Below, piece after piece: positions 63,982 to 64,000 of a stretch of DNA of 64,000 bases; position 1 is the stretch's first letter, and every line of letters begins with the position of its first letter. The notes under the pieces are model-generated. The model was not told where the DNA came from, did not search any database, and saw only the letters and a list, made by a program, of their open reading frames with translations. Both the position numbers and the translations under genes were made by a program. The stretch is from Callaeas wilsoni (taxonomy: Eukaryota; Chordata; Aves; Passeriformes; Callaeidae). Where the stretch lies: positions 62,001 through 126,000 of the forward strand of contig VWPU01001241.1 in the NCBI GenBank assembly GCA_013398955.1. The letters are read 5' to 3'.

Positions 63982-64000
63982 TTGTTAAATACAGAATTTA

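Larger units (their letters stand above)
61568..64000 (-). other. MMP16: 3' part of MMP16 intron 5
   Basis: This is the intron upstream of exon 6 up to the window edge. It contains a CR1 fragment 140 bp from the exon, a short (AC)n at 62371-62384 and a 35-bp tandem duplication at the far end. No further exon was found, so exon 5 lies outside. Confidence 0.85.

Overview
The window reads as avian nuclear DNA. It is AT-rich and intron-dominated, and its interspersed repeats are CR1 LINE fragments (several carrying the bird-type 'tcatagaatcacagaat' terminus) and LTRs of bird endogenous-retrovirus families. I see no bacterial-type gene organisation, tRNA, rRNA or CRISPR array.

Only one gene is supported: the 3' half of MMP16 (membrane-type 3 matrix metalloproteinase, MT3-MMP), on the minus strand. 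Five coding exons are present, each with AG/GT boundaries and compatible phases. In transcription order they are exon 6 (61567-61350, hinge and start of the hemopexin domain), exon 7 (37422-37284), exon 8 (29139-28989), exon 9 (25056-24941) and exon 10 (20423-20089, last hemopexin blade, stalk, transmembrane helix, 20-residue tail and stop). Exon numbers assume the 10-exon layout of the mammalian gene. Spliced together they encode 318 residues in one uninterrupted frame. The signal peptide, propeptide and catalytic exons must lie beyond position 64000. The visible introns are about 23.9, 8.1, 3.9 and 4.5 kb, plus the 3' part of intron 5.

Below the stop codon (20088 downward) lies what is probably a very long 3' untranslated region, perhaps reaching about 9 kb in window coordinates, then gene-free 3' flank to position 1. 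This stretch holds simple repeats, a perfect 8-mer seed match for miR-146 inside one arm of an 18-bp inverted repeat with TTAA-type ends, and a second compact TTAA-flanked hairpin near 9.2 kb.

Mobile DNA: a divergent pair of related LTRs at 1.4-2.1 and 4.1-4.8 kb, an LTR at 7.95-8.39 kb, a GC-rich LTR in intron 6 close to exon 7 (38.0-38.5 kb), an LTR at 53.8-54.1 kb, and CR1 pieces at about 0.55-1.13, 34.07-34.84, 45.0, 49.3, 50.1-50.6, 54.5 and 61.7-61.9 kb. The longest open frames outside MMP16 (244 and 225 codons) run through an LTR and an antisense CR1 copy, so they are not genes. I found no convincing new gene system. The points most worth checking are the inverted-repeat elements in the 3' UTR, two exon-like islands in introns 6 and 7, and the sense-oriented LTR beside exon 7.
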